From the NCBI GenBank assembly GCA_947650365.1, contig OX393552.1, positions 46,392,999-46,456,998 on the forward strand: 64,000 nucleotides of DNA. The letters are read 5' to 3'. The notes beneath the pieces are model-generated. The model saw only the letters and a list, made by a program, of their open reading frames with translations, was not told the DNA's origin and searched no databases. This DNA comes from Chamaelirium japonicum (lineage: Eukaryota > Streptophyta > Magnoliopsida > Liliales > Melanthiaceae). Every line of letters begins with the position of its first letter. Within the stretch, counting starts at the first letter, position 1. Shown here one piece after another: positions 10,689 to 25,600 of this stretch. The position numbers and the translations under genes were made by a program.

Positions 10689-12553
10689 ATTCTAATTCAT
10701 TCATATGATCCATTCTAATTCATTCCTACGATCTATTCTAATTCATTCGCTCGATTGTATCCATTCTAATTCATTCGTACAATCCATTCTAATCCATTCG
10801 TACGATCCATTCTAATCCATTCGTACGATCCATTCTAATCCATTCGTATGATCCATTCTAATGCATTCGTATGATTCGTTCTAATTCATTCGTACGATCC
10901 ATTCTAATTCATTCGTACGATCTAATTCTAATCCATTCGTACGATCCATTCTAATTCGCACAAATGTATCCATTTTAATTCATTTGTACGATCCATTCTA
11001 ATTTATTTATACGATCCATTCTAATTCATTCGCACGATCCATTCTAATTCATTCGTACGATCCATTCTAATTCATTCGCATGAATATATCTATTCTAATT
11101 CATTCGTATGATCCATTCTAATTTATTCGCACGATCTATTCTAATTCATTCGTACGATTCATTCTAATTCATTCGCACGATCCATTCTAATTCATTCGTA
11201 CGATCCATTCTAATTCATTCGCATGAATGTATCCATTCTAATTCATTCGTGCAATCCATTCTAATTAATTCGCATGAATGTATCCATTCTAGTTCATTCG
11301 TACGCTCCATTCTAATTCATTCGTACGCTTCATTCTTATTCATCGCACAAATGTATCCATTCTAATTTATTCGTACGATCCATTCAAATTCAATCGTATG
11401 ATCCATTCTAATTCATTCGCACGATCAATTCTAATTCATTCATCCGATCCATTCTAATTCATTCGTACGAATGTATCCATTCTAATTCATTCGTATGATC
11501 CATTCTAATTCATTCGCATGATCCATTCTAACTCATTCGGTGGATCAATTCTAATTCATTCGTACGATCCATTCTAATTCATTCGCACGATCCATTCTAA
11601 TTTATTCGTAAGATCCATTCTAATTCATTCGTACGATCTATTCTAATTCATTCGCATGATCCACTCTAATTCATTCATACGATCAGTTCTTATTCATTCG
11701 TACAGTCCATTCAAATTTATTCGTACGATGCAATCTAATTCATTCGAATGAATATATCCATTCTAATTCATTCGTAAGATCCATTCTAATTCTTTCATAT
11801 GATCCATTCTAATTCATTCGTACGATCCATTCTAATTCATTCGTATGATCAATTCTAATTCATTCGCACGATCCATTCTAATTCATTCGTACGATCCATT
11901 CTAATCCATTCGTACGATCCATTCTAATTCGTTCATACGATCCATTCTAATTGATTCGTATGATCCATTCTAATTCATTCGTATGATCAATTCTAATTCA
12001 TTCGCAGGATCCATTCTAATTCATTCCTACGATCCATTCTAATTCATTCGTACGATCCATTCTAATTCATTCGCACGAATGTATCCATTCTAATTCATTC
12101 GCACAATCCATTCTAATTCATTTGCACGATCTATTCTAATTCATTCATATGATCCATTCTAATTCATTCCTACGATCTATTCTAATTCATTCGCTCAAAT
12201 CGATCCATTCTAATTCATTCGTTCGATCCATTCTAATTCATTCGTACGATCCATTCAAATTCATTCGCATGATCCATTCTAATTCATTCGTATGATCCAT
12301 TCTAATTCATTCCAACGATCTATTCTAATTCATTCGCTCGAATGTATCCATTCTAATTCATTCGTACGATCCATTCTAATCCATTCGTACGATCCATTCT
12401 AATTCATTCGCACAAATGTAACCATTCTAATTCATTCGTACGATCCATTCTAATTCATTCGCTCGAATGTATCCATTCTAATTCATTCGTACGATCCATT
12501 CTCATCAATTCGTACGATCCATTCTAATTCATTCGTATGATCCATTCTAATTC
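10689..12553 (-). repeat. Satellite block, minus orientation
   Basis: It opens at TTGTGCATTCTAATTC. It contains the marker monomer CTAACTCATTCGGTGGATC at about 11,530 and a run of monomers (about 11,270-11,770) that is repeated with small changes at about 13,885-14,230, showing a dispersed segmental copy of several hundred bases. Confidence 0.88.
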
Positions 12554-13841
12554 GTAGGAATGAATTAGAATGGATCGTACGAATGAATCAGAATGGATCG
12601 TGCAAATGAATTAGAAGGGATACATTCTTGCAAATGAATTAGAATGGATCGTACGAATGAATTAGAATGGTTACATTCGTGCGAATGAATTAGAATGGAT
12701 CGTATGAATGAATTAGAATGGATACATTCGAGCGAATAAATTAGAATGGATCGTACGAATGAATTAGAATGGATCGTACGAATGAATTAGAATGGATACA
12801 TTCATACGACTGAATTAGAATGGATCGTGCGAATTAATTAGAATGGATCGTACAAATGAATTTGAATGGATACATTTGTGTGAATGAATCTGAATGGATT
12901 ATATGAATGAATTACAATGGATCGTACGAATGAATTAGAATGGATCGTACGAATAAATTAGAATAGCTCTTACGAATGAATTATAATGAATTAGAATGGA
13001 TAGTGCGAATGAATTAGAATGGATCATACGAATGAATTAGAATGGATTGTACGAATGAATTAGAATAGATCGTGTGAATGAATTAGAATGGATCGTACAA
13101 ATGAATTAGAAAGGTTACATTTGTGAGAATGAATTAGAATGGATCGTACGAATGAATTAGAATGGATCGTACGAATGGATTAGAATGGATCGTACGAATG
13201 GATTAGAATGGATCGTACGAATGAATTAGAATGGATCATACAAATGAATTAGAAAGGTTACATTCGTGAAAATAAATTAGAATGGATCATGCGAATTAAT
13301 TAGAATGGATCGTACGAATGGATTAGAATGGATCATACGAATGAATTAGAATGGATCGTACAAATGAATTAGAAAGGTTACATTTGTGAGAATGAATTAG
13401 AATGGATCGTACGAATGAATTAGAATGGATCGTACGAATGGATTAGAATGGATCGTACGAATGGATTAGAATGGATCGTACGAATGGATTAGAATGGATA
13501 CTTTCGTGCGAATGAATTAGAATGGATAGTAGGAATGAATTAGAATGGATCGTACGAATGAATTAGAAAGGTTACATTCGTGTGAATGAATTAGAATGGA
13601 TCGTACGAATGGATTAGAATGGATCGTACGAATGAATTAGAATGGATAGATTCGAGCGAATGAATTAGAATAGATCATAGGAATGAAGTAGAATGGATCA
13701 TACGAATGAATTAGAATGGATCGTGTGAATGAATTAGAATGGATTGTATGAAAGAATTAGAATGGATAGTCTGATTAAATTAGAAAGGATCGTACGAATT
13801 CATTCCAATGGATCGTCTGATTAAATTAGAAAGGATCGCAC
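12554..13841 (+). repeat. Satellite block, plus orientation, with repeated GGTTACATT cassettes
   Basis: A cassette of a CATACAAATG or CGTACAAATG monomer, an AAAGGTTACATT 28-mer ending GTGAG or similar, and monomers with GGATTAG recurs at about 13,100, 13,250 and 13,370, a local tandem expansion of cassettes of about 130-150 bp. Confidence 0.85.
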
Positions 13842-14932
13842 GATCCATTCTAATTCATTCGTGCAATCCATTCTAATTCATTCGCACGAATGTATCCATT
13901 CTAGTTCATTCGTACGCTCCATTCTAATTCATTCGTAAGCTTCATTCTTATTCATCGCACAAATGTATCCATTCTAATTTATTCGTACGATCCATTCAAA
14001 TTCAATCGTATGATCCATTCTAATTCATTCGTACGATCCATTCTAATTCATTCGCACGATCCATTCTAATTTATTCGTACGATCCATTCTAATTCATTCA
14101 TACGATCTATTCTAATTCATTCGCATGATCCATTCTAATTCATTCGTACGATCCATTCTAATTCATTCGTACAATCCATTCAAATTTATTCGTACGATGC
14201 AATCTAATTCATTCGAATGAATATATCCATTCTAATTCATTCGTACGATCCTTTCTAATTCATTCGCACGATCCATTCTAATTCTTTCTTATGATCCATT
14301 CTAATTCATTCATACGATCCATTCTAATTCATTCGTATGATCAATTCTAATTCATTCGCACGATCCATTCTAATTCATTCGTACGATCCATTCTAATCCA
14401 TTCGTACGATTCATTCTAATCCATTCGTACTATCCATTCTGATTCGTTGATACGATCCATTCTATTTGATTCGTATGATCCATTCTAATTCATTCGTATG
14501 ATCAATTCTAATTCATTCGCACGATTTATTCTAATTAATTCGTACGATCCATTCTAATTCATTCGCACGAATGTAATCATTCTAATTCATTCGTACGATC
14601 CATTCTAATTCATTCCTACGATCCATTCTAATTCCTTAGCACGAATGTATCCATTCTAATTCATTCGTACGATCAATTCTAATTCATTCTCACAAATGTA
14701 ACTTTTCTAATTCATTTGTACGATCCATTCTAATTCATTCGTACGATCCATTCTAATCCATTCGTACGATCCATTCTAATCCATTCGTACGATCCATTCT
14801 AATTCATTCGCACGAATGTATCCATTCTAATTCATTCGTACGATTCATTCTAATTCATTCGCACGATCCATTCTAATTCATTCGTACGATCCATTCTTAT
14901 TCATTCATACGATCCATTCTAATTCATTTGTA
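13842..14932 (-). repeat. Satellite block, minus orientation
   Basis: It begins at the turn GGATCGCACGATCC, a palindrome with one CpG variant. Its first half duplicates the 11,270-11,770 region. It ends at TTTGTACGAATGAATTAG, a symmetric turn back to plus. Confidence 0.88.
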
Positions 14933-15701
14933 CGAATGAATTAGAATGGATCGTACGAATGGATTAGAATGGATCGTACGAATGAATTAGAATGGATCGT
15001 ACGAACGAATTAGAATGGATCATATGAACGAATTAGAATGGATCGTACGAATGAATTAGAATGGATACATTCGAGCGAATGAATTAGAATGGATCGTACG
15101 AATGAATTAGAATGGATCATAGGAATGAATTAGAATGGAATGTGGAAATGAATTAGAATGGATACATTCGTGCGAATGAATTAGAATGGATTGTAGTAAT
15201 GAATTAGAATGGATCATACGAATGAATTAGAATGGTTACATTCATGCGAATGAATTAGAATGGATCGTACGAATGGATTAGAATGGATCGTACGAATGGA
15301 TTAGAATGGATCGTACAAATGAATTAGAAAGGTTACATTTGTGAGAATGAATTAGAATGAATTAGAATGGATCGTACGAATGAATTAGAATGGATCGTAG
15401 GAATGAATTAGAATGGATCGTACGAATGAATTAGAATAGTTACTTTCGTACGAATGGATTAGAATGGATCGTACGAATGAATTAGAATGGATTGTGCGAA
15501 TGAATTAGAATGGATCGTACGAATGAATTAGAATGGATCGTGCGAATGAATTAGAATGGATCGTATGAATGAATTAGAATGGTTACATTTGTGCGAATGA
15601 ATTAGAATGGATCGTACGAATGAATTAGAATGATCGTACGAATGAACTAGAATGGATCGTACGAATGTACGAATGAATTAGAATGAATTAGATTGCATCG
15701 T
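14933..15701 (+). repeat. Satellite block, plus orientation
   Basis: From about 15,060 it carries a plus-strand version of the 199-bp cassette (28-mer with CGAGCG, then CGTACG, CATAGG, a degenerate GTGGAA, 28-mer CGTGCG and so on). It ends at GCATCGTACGATCC. Confidence 0.85.
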
Positions 15702-16962
15702 ACGATCCATTCTAATTGATTCGCACGATTCATTCTAATTCATTCGTACGATCCATTCTAATTCATTCGTTCGATCCATTCTAATTCATTCGTACGATCC
15801 ATTCTAATCCATTCGTACGATCCATTCTAATTCATTCGTACGATCCATTCTAATTCATTCGCTCGAATGTATCCATTCTAATTTATTCGTACGATCCATT
15901 CTAATTCGTTCATACGATCCATTCTAATTCATTCGTACGATCCATTCTAAAATGAGTTAGAATGGATCATACGAATGAATTAGAATGGATCGTACGAATG
16001 AATTAGAATTGATTGTGCGAATGAATTAGAATGGATCGTATGAAAGAATAAGAATGGATCATAAGAATGAATTAGAATGGATCGTCCGAATGAATTAGAA
16101 TGAATCGTACGAATGCATTAGAATGGATCGTACGAATGAATTAGAATGAATCGTACGATCCATTCTAATTCATTCGTCCGATCCATTCTAATTCATTCGT
16201 GCGAATGAATTAGAATGGATACATTCGAGCGAATGAATTAGAACGCATTGTAAGAATGAATTAGAATGGATCATGTGAATGAATTAAAATGGATCGTACA
16301 AATTAATTAGAATGGATCGTGCTAATAAATTAGAATGGATCGTACAAACGAATTAGAATGGTTCGTACGAACGAATTAGAATGGATCGTACGAATGAATT
16401 AGAATGGATCGTACGAATGAATCAGAATCGATATATTCGTGCGAATGAATTCGAATGGATCGTGCGAATGAATTAGAATGGATCATACGAATGAATTAGA
16501 ATGGATACATTTGTGAGAATGAATTAGAATGGATCGTACGATCCATTCTAATTCATTCGTACGATCCATTCTAATTTATTTGCACGATCCATTCTAATTC
16601 ATTCCTATGATACATTCTAATTCATTCGTACGATCCATTCTAATTCATTCACATGATCCATTCTAATTCATTCGCACAATCCGTTTTAATTCATTCGCAC
16701 AATCCATTCTAATTCATTCGCACGAATGTATCCATTCTAATTTATTCGTACGATCCAGTCTAATTTATTCGTACGATCCATTCTAATTCATTCGCACAAA
16801 TGTATCCATTCTAATTCATTCGTACGATCCATTCTAATTCATTCATATGATCCATTCTAATTCGTTCGTACGATCCATTCTAATTCGTTCGTACGATCCA
16901 TTCTAATTCATTCGTACGATCCATTCTAATCCATTCATACGATCCATTCTAATTCATTCGTA
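15702..16962. repeat. Satellite region with five rapid orientation switches
   Basis: The strand changes near 15950, 16154, 16200 and 16537, with the region bounded at 15701 and 16962. The minus insert at 16154-16200 is only two monomers long. Several switches sit on CGTACG (16152-16157 and 16535-16540), giving short perfect hairpin stems such as GGATCGTACGATCC. Confidence 0.88.
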
Positions 16963-18855
16963 CAAATGAATTAGAATGGATCGTTTGAATGAATTAGAAT
17001 GGATTGTACGAATGAATTAGAATGGATCGTGCGAATGAATTAGAATGGATCGTATGAATGAATAAGAATGGATCGTACGAATGAATTAGAATGGATCATG
17101 CGAATGAATTAGAATAGATCGTACGAGTGAATTAGAATGGATAGTACGAGTAAATTAGAATGGATCGTGCGAATGAATTAGAATGGATCGTACGAATGAA
17201 TTAGAATGGATCCACCGAATGAATTAGAATGGATCGTACGAATGAATTAGAATGAATCATCCGAATGAATTAGAATGGATCATACGAATGAATTAGAATG
17301 GATCGTACGAATGAATTAGAATGGATCGTGCGAATGAATTAGAATGAATCATACGAATGGATTGGAATGGATCGTACGAATGGATTAGAATGGATCGTAC
17401 GAATGGATTAGAATGGATCGTATGAATGAATTAGAATGGATCATACAAATGAATTAGAGAGGTTACATTTGTGCGAATGAATTAGAATGGATCGTACGAA
17501 TGAATTAGAATAGATCGTACGAGTAAATTAGAATGGATACATTTGTGTGAATGAATTAGAATGGATCGTGCGAATGAATTAGAATGGATCGTACGAATGA
17601 ATTAGAATGGATCATACAAATGAAGTAGAATGGATCGTACGAACGAATTAGAATGGATCGTATGAACGACTTAGAATGGATCGTACGAATGAATTAGAAT
17701 GGATAAATTTGAGCGAATTAATTAGAATGGATCGTACGAATGAATTAGAATGGATCATAGGAATGAATTAGGATGGATCGTTCAAATGAATTAGAATGGA
17801 TACATTCGTGCGAATGAATTAGAATGGATCGTAGGAATGAATTAGAATGGATCGTACGAATGAATTAGAATGGTTATATTCGTGCGAATGAATTAGAATG
17901 GATCGTGCGAATGGATTAGAATGGATCGTACGAATGGATTAGAATGGATCGTACGAATGAATTAGAATGGATCGTACAAATGAATTAAAAAGGTTATATT
18001 TGTGAGAATGAATTAGAATGGATCGTACGAATGAATTAGAATGGATTGTGTGAATGAATTAGAATGGATCGTATGAATGAATTAGAATAGTTACATTCGT
18101 GCGAATGAATTAGAATGGATCGTACGAATGGTTTAGAATGGATCATACGAATGGATTAGAATGGATCGTACGAATGAATTAGAATGGATACATTCGAGCG
18201 AATGAATTAGAATGGATCGTACGAATGGATTAGAATGGATCGTACGAATGGATTAGAATGGATCGTACGAATGGATTAGACTGGATCGTACGAATGAATT
18301 AGAATGGATCATACAAATGAATTAGAAAGGTTACATTCGTGAGAATGAATTAGAATGGATCGTGCGAATGAATTAGAATTGATCATACGAATGGATTAGA
18401 ATGGATCGTATGAATGAATTAGAATGGATCGTATGAATGAATTAGAATGGATCATGCGAATGAATTAGAATGAATCGTACGAATGGATTACAATGGATCG
18501 TACGAATGGATTAGAACGCATAGTATGAACGAATTAGAATAGATGCATTTGTGCGAATGAATTAGAATGCATCGTACGAATAAATTTTAATGGATTGTAC
18601 GAATGAATTAGAATGGATCATGCGAATGAATTAGAATGGATCGTATGAACGAATTAGATTGGATCGTTCGAATGAATTAGAATGGATACATTAGAGCGAA
18701 TAAATTAGAATGGATCGTACGATTGAATTAGAATGGATCGTAGGAATGAATTAGAATAGATCGTACGAATGAATTAGAATGGATCGTACAAATGAATTAG
18801 AATGGATACATTTGTGCGATGAATAAGAATGGAGCATACGAATGAATTAGAATGT
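16963..18855 (+). repeat. Satellite block, plus orientation
   Basis: It contains the marker monomer GGATCCACCGAATG at about 17,211 and a plus-strand 199-bp-type cassette at about 17,695-17,900, followed by several GGTTACATT cassettes. Confidence 0.85.
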
Positions 18856-20250
18856 AACCATTCTAATTCATTCGTACGATCCATTCTAATTCATTCCTAC
18901 GATCTATTCTAATTCATTCGCACGAATGTATCCATTCTAATTCATTTGCACGATCCATTCTAATTCATTCCTATGATTCATTCTAATTCATTTGCACGAT
19001 CCATTCTTATTCATCGCACGAATGAATAAGATTGGATCGTGCGAATGAATTAGAATGGATACATTCGTGCGAATGAATTAGAATGGATTGTGTGAATGAA
19101 TTAGAATAGATCGTACGAATGAATTAGAATGGATCATACGAATGAATTAGAATGGACCGTGCAAATGAATTAGAATGGATTGTACGAATGAATTAGAATG
19201 GATACATTCGTGCAAATGAATTAGAATGGATCATATGAATGAATTAGAATGGATCGTACGATTGAATTGGAATGAATCGTAAAAATGAATTAGAATGGAT
19301 CATACGAATGAATTAGAATGGATCATACGAATGAATTAGAATGGATCGTACGAATGAATTAGAATGGATCGTACGAATGAATTAGAATGGATCATAGGAA
19401 TGAATTAGAATGGATACATTCGTGCGAATGAATTAGAATGGATACATTCGTGCGAATGAATTAGAATGGATTGTGCGAATGAATTAGAATGGATCGTACG
19501 AATGAATTAGAATGGATATATTTGAACGAATAAATTAGAATGGATCATACGAATGAATTCGAATGGATCGTACGAATGAATTAGAATGGATCGTGCGAAT
19601 GAATTAGAATCGATCGTACAAATGAATATAGAATGGATCGTACGAATGAATTAGATCGTACGAATGAATTAGAATGGATCGTACGAATGAATTAAAATGG
19701 ATACTTTCATACGACTGAATTAGAATGGATCGTGCAAATTAATTAGAATGGATCGTACGAATGAATTTGAATGGATACATTTGTGCGAATGAATCTGAAT
19801 GGATTGTATGAATAAATTACAATGGATCGTACAAACGAATTAGAATGGATCGTACGAATGAATTAGAATAGCTTATACGAATGAATTAGAATTAATCGTA
19901 CGAATGAATTAGAATGGTTACATTCGTGCGAATGAATTAGAGTAGATCGTATGAATGAATTAGAATGGAACGTACGAATAAATTAGAATGGATCGTGCGA
20001 ATGAATTAGAATGGATCGTAGGAATGAATTAGAATGGATCCACCGAATGAGTTAGAATGGATCATACGAATGAATTAGAATGGATCATACGAATGTATTA
20101 GAATGGATTGTGCGAATGAATTAGAATGGATCATATGAATGAATAAGAATGGATCGTACGAATGAATTAGAATGGATCGTGCGAATGAATTAGAATGAAT
20201 CGTACGAATGTTTTAGAATGGATCGTACGAATGAATTAGAATGAATCGTA
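18856..20250. repeat. Satellite, short minus block then plus block ending in a junction cassette
   Basis: Bases 18,856-19,018 run minus and the rest plus. The end (about 20,038-20,250) runs from the GGATCCACC marker to GAATGAATCGTACG and matches, monomer by monomer, the reverse complement of about 25,595-25,810, including a GAATGAATAAG monomer in both. Confidence 0.85.
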
Positions 20251-21795
20251 CGATCCATTCTAATTCATTCGTCTTATCCATTCTAATTCATTCACACGAA
20301 TGTATCCATTCTAATTCATTCGTACAATCCATTCTAATTCATTCGCACGATCCATTCTAATTCATTTGTATGATCCATTCTAATTCATTCCTACGATCTA
20401 TTCTAATTCATTCGCTCGAATGTATCCATTCTAATTCATTAGTACAATCCATTCTAATTCATTCGCATGATCCATTCTAATTCATTCGTTTGATCCATTC
20501 TAATTCATTCGTACGATCCATTCTAATTCATTCGTATAATCCATTCTAACTCATTCGCACAAATGTATCCATTCTAATTCATTCGTACGATCCATTCTAA
20601 TTCATTCGCATGATTCATTCTAATTCATTCGTATGATCCATTCTAATTCATTCGTACAATCCATTCTAATTCATTTGTACGATCCATTCTAATTCATTAG
20701 CACCAATGTATCCATTCTAATTCATTCGTACGATCCATTCTGATTCATTCGCACGATCCATTCTAATTCATTCGTACGATCCATTCTAATTCATTCACAC
20801 GAATGTATCCATCCTAATGCATTCGTACGATCCATTCTAATTCATTCGTACGATCCATTCTAATTCATTCGTACGATCCATTCTAATCCATTCGTACGAT
20901 CCATTCTAATTCATTTTCACAAGTGTAACCTTTCTAATTCATTTGTACGATCCATTCTAATTCATTCGTACGATCCATTCTAATCCATTCGTACGATCCA
21001 TTCAAATTCATTCGCACGAATATAACCATTCTAATTCATTCGTACGATCCATTCTAATTCATTCCTACGATCCATTCTAATTCATTCGCATGAATGTATC
21101 CATTCTAATTCATTTGCATGATCCATTCTAATTCATTCCTATGATCCATTCTAATTCATTCGTACGATTCATTCTAATTCATTCGCTCGAATGTATCTAT
21201 TCTAATTCATTCGTACGATCCATTCTAATTTATTCGAACGATCCATTCTAATCCATTCGTACGATCCATTCTAATTTATTCGTACAATGCGTTCTAATCC
21301 ATTCGTACGATCCATTCTAATCCATTCGTACGATCCATTCTAATTCTTTCGTACGATCCATTCTAATTCATTCTCACAAATGTAACCTTTCTAATTCATT
21401 TGTACGATCCATTCTAATTCATTCGTACGATCCATTCTAATCCATTCGTACGATCCATTCTATGTCATTCCTACGATCCATTCTAATTCATTCGCAGTAA
21501 TGTATCCATTCTAATTCATTTGCACGATCCATTCTAATTCATTCCTATGATCCATTCTAATTCATTCGTACGATCCATTCTAATTCATTCGCTCGAATGT
21601 ATTCATTCTAATTCATTCGTACGATCCATTCTAATTCGTTCATACGATCCATTCTAATTCGTTCGTACGATCCATTCTAATTCGTTCGTACGATCCATTC
21701 TAATTCATTCGCACGATTCATTCTAATTCATTTGTACGATCCATTTTAATTCATTTGCATGATCCATTCTAATTCATTCGTATGATACATTCGTG
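20251..21795 (-). repeat. Satellite block, minus orientation
   Basis: It includes two TTTCACAAGTGTAACC / TCTCACAAATGTAACC composite runs (about 20,925 and 21,370), each followed by CCTACG, CGCATG or CGCAGT, TTTGCA and CCTATG monomers in the order of the 199-bp cassette. Confidence 0.85.
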
Positions 21796-23145
21796 CAAAT
21801 GAATTAGAATGGATCGTACGAATGAATTAGAATGGATCGTATGTACGAATTAGAATGGATCGTATGAACGAATTAGAATGGATCGTACAAATGAATTAGA
21901 ATGGATACATTCGATCGAATGAATTAGAATAGATCGTACGAATGGATTAGAATGGATCATACGAATGGATTAGAATGGATCGTACGAATGGATTAGAATG
22001 GATCGTACGAATGAATTAGAATGGATCATACAAATGAATTAGAAAGGTTACATTCGTGAGAATGAATTAGAATGGATTGTACGAATGAATTAGAATGGAT
22101 CGTACGAATGAATTAGAATGGATACATTTGAGCGAATGAATTACATTGGATCGTACGAATGAATTAGAATGTATCATAGGAATGAATTAGAATGGATCGT
22201 GCAAATGAATTAGAATGGATACATTCGTGCGAATGAATTAGAATGGATCGTTGGAATGAATTAGAATGGATCGTACGAATGAATTAGAACGGATCGTGCG
22301 AATGAATTAGAATGGATCGTACGAATGAATTAGAATGGATCGTACGAATGAATTAGAATGGATCGTATGAATAAATAAGAATGGATCATGCGAATGAATT
22401 AGAATAGGTCGTACGAATGAATTAGAATGGATCGTGCGAACGAATTAGAATGGATCGTATGAATGAATTAGAATGGATCGTACGAATGAATTAGAATGGA
22501 TACATTCGAGCGAATGAATTAGAATGGATCGTACGATGCAATCTAATTCATCCGCACGATCCATTCTAATTCATTCGTACGATCCATTCTAATTCATTCG
22601 TATGATCCATTCTAATTTATTCATACGATCCGTTCTAATTCATTCGTACGATCCATTCTAATTCATTCCTATGATCCATTCTAATTCATTAGCACTATCC
22701 ATTCTAATTCATTCTAATTCATTCGTATGAGCTATTCTAATTCATTCATACGATCCATTCTAATTCATCCGTACGATCCATTTTAATTCATTCATACAAT
22801 CCATTCAGTTTCATTCGCACAAATGTATCTATTCAAATTCATTCATACGATTCATTCTAATTAATTCGCACGATCCATTCTAATTCAGTCGTATGAATGT
22901 ATCCATTCTAATTCATTCGTACGATCCATTCTAATTCATTCGTACGATCCATTCTAATTCATTCGCTCGAATGTATCCATTCTAATTCATTCATACGATC
23001 CATTCTAATTCATTCGCACGAATGTAACCATTCTAATTCATTCGTACGATCCATTCTAATTCATTTGCAAGAATGTATCCATTCTAATTCATTTGCATGA
23101 TCCATTCTGATTCATTCGTACGATCCATTCTAATTCATTCCTACG
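21796..23145. repeat. Satellite, plus block then minus block
   Basis: Bases 21,796-22,532 run plus and 22,533-23,145 run minus. The turn is GGATCGTACGATGCAATC. The minus half is rich in unusual monomers, including a direct CATTCTAATTCATTCTAATTC doublet near 22,700. Confidence 0.85.
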
Positions 23146-25600
23146 AATTAGAATGGATCATACGAATGAATTAGAATGGATCGTACGAATGGATGAGAAT
23201 GGATCGTACGATTGAATTAGAATGGATACATTCGAGCGAATGAATTAGAATGGATCGCACGAATGAATTAGAATGGTTACATTCGTGCGAATGAATTAGA
23301 ATGGATCGTACGAATAGATTAGAATGGATCGTACGAATGAATTAGAATGGATACATTCGAGCGAATGAATTAGAATAGATCGTAGGAATGAATTAGAATG
23401 GATCATACGAATGAATTAGAATGGATCATGCGAATGAATTTGAATGGATCGTACGAATGAATTAGAATGGATCGAACGAATGAATTAGAATGGATAGATT
23501 TGAGCGAATGAATTAGAATAGATCGTAGGAATGAATTAGAATGGATCATATGAATGAATTAGAATAGATCGTGCGAATGAATTAGAATGGATTGTACGAA
23601 TGAATTAGAATGGATACATTCGTGCGAATGACTTAGAATGGATCGTACGAATGAATTAGAATGGATCGTAGGAATGAATTAGAATGGATCATACGAATGA
23701 ATTAGAATGGATCGTGCGAATGAATTAGAATGGATCATACGAATAAATTGAAATGGATCGAGCGAATGAATTAGAATGGATACATACATGCCAATGAATT
23801 AGAATGGATCGTACGAAAGAATTAGAATGGATCGTACGAATGACTTAGAATGGATCGTGCGAATGAATTAGAATGGATTGTGCAAATGGATTAAAATGGA
23901 TACATTCGTGCGAATGAATTAGAATAGATCGTACGAATTAATTAGAATGGATTGTACGAATTAATTAGAATGGATCGTACAAATGAATTAGAATGGATCG
24001 TGCGAATGAATTAGAATGGATCTTACAAATGCATTAGAATGAATACATTTGTGCGAATGAATTAGAATGGATCGTACGAATGAATTAGAATGGATCTTAT
24101 GAATAAATTAGAATGGATCGTGGGAATGAATTAGAATGGATACATTCATGCGAATGAATTTGAATGGATCGTACGAATGAATTAGAACGGATACATTCGT
24201 GCGAATGAATTAGAATGGATCGTACAAATAAATTAGAATGAATCGTACGAATGAATTAAAATGGATCGTGCGAATGAATTAGAATGGATCGTACGAATAA
24301 ATTAGAATGGATACATTCATGCGAATGAATTAGAATGGATCGTACAAAAGAATTAGAAAGGATACATTCGTGCAAATGAATTAGAATGGATCGTACGAAT
24401 GAATTAAAATGAATCGTACGAATGAATTAGAATGGATCGTGCGAATAAATTATTATGGATTGTACGAATAAATTGGAATGGATACATTCATGCGAATGAA
24501 TTAGAATGGATCGTACGAATGAATTAGAATGGATCGTACGAATAAATTAGACTGGATCGTGCGAATGAATTAGATGAATCGTATGAATGAATCAGAATAG
24601 ATACATTCGTGTGAATGAATTAGAATGGATCGTACGAATGAATTAGAATGGATCGTATGAATAAATTAGAATGGATCATGTGAATGAATTAGAATGGATC
24701 GTACGAATGAATTAGAACAGTTACATTCGTGCGAATGAATTAGAATAGATCGTGCGAATGAATTAGAATGGATCGTGCGAATGAATTAGAATGGATCATG
24801 CGAATGAATTAGAATGGATCGTACGAATGAATTAGAATAAATCGTACGAATGAATTAGAATGGACCGGTATGAATGAATTAAAATGGATCATGCGAATAA
24901 ATTAGAATGGATCGTACGAATGAATTATTATAGATCATACGAATGAATTAGAATGGATCGTACGAATGAATTATTATAGATCATACGAATGAATTAGAAT
25001 GGATACATTCGTGCGAATGAATTAGAATTGATCGTACGAATGAATTAGAATGGATCGTACGAATGAATTAGAATGGATCATAGGAATGAATTAGAATGGA
25101 TCGTGCAAATGAATTAGAATGGATACATTCGTGTGAATGAATTAGAATGGATCGTAGGAATGAATTAGAATGGATCGTACGAATGAATTAGAATGCTTAC
25201 ATTCGTGCGAATAAATTAGAATGGATTAGAATGGATCGTACGAATGGATTAGAATGGATCGTACGAATGAATTAGAATGGATCGTACAAATAAATTAGAA
25301 AGGTTACATTTGTGAGAATAAATTAGAATGGATCGTACGAATGAATTAGAATGGATCGTACGAATGGATTAGAATGGATCGTACGAATGGATTAGAATGG
25401 ATCGTACGAATGAATTAGAATGGATCATACAAATGAATTAGAAAGGTTACATTCGTGAGAATGAATTAGAATGGATCGTACGAATGAATTAGAATGGATC
25501 GTGCGAATGAATTAAAATGGATTGTACAAATGAATTAGAATGGATACATTCGTGCGAATGAATTAGAATGGATCGGACGAATGAATTAGAATGGATCGTA
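23146..25600 (+). repeat. Satellite block, plus orientation
   Basis: The middle (about 23,870-24,650) holds several short-range repeats with a 28-mer every three to five monomers. A plus-strand 199-bp cassette lies at about 25,000-25,210. The block ends in GGATCGTACGATTC. Confidence 0.85.
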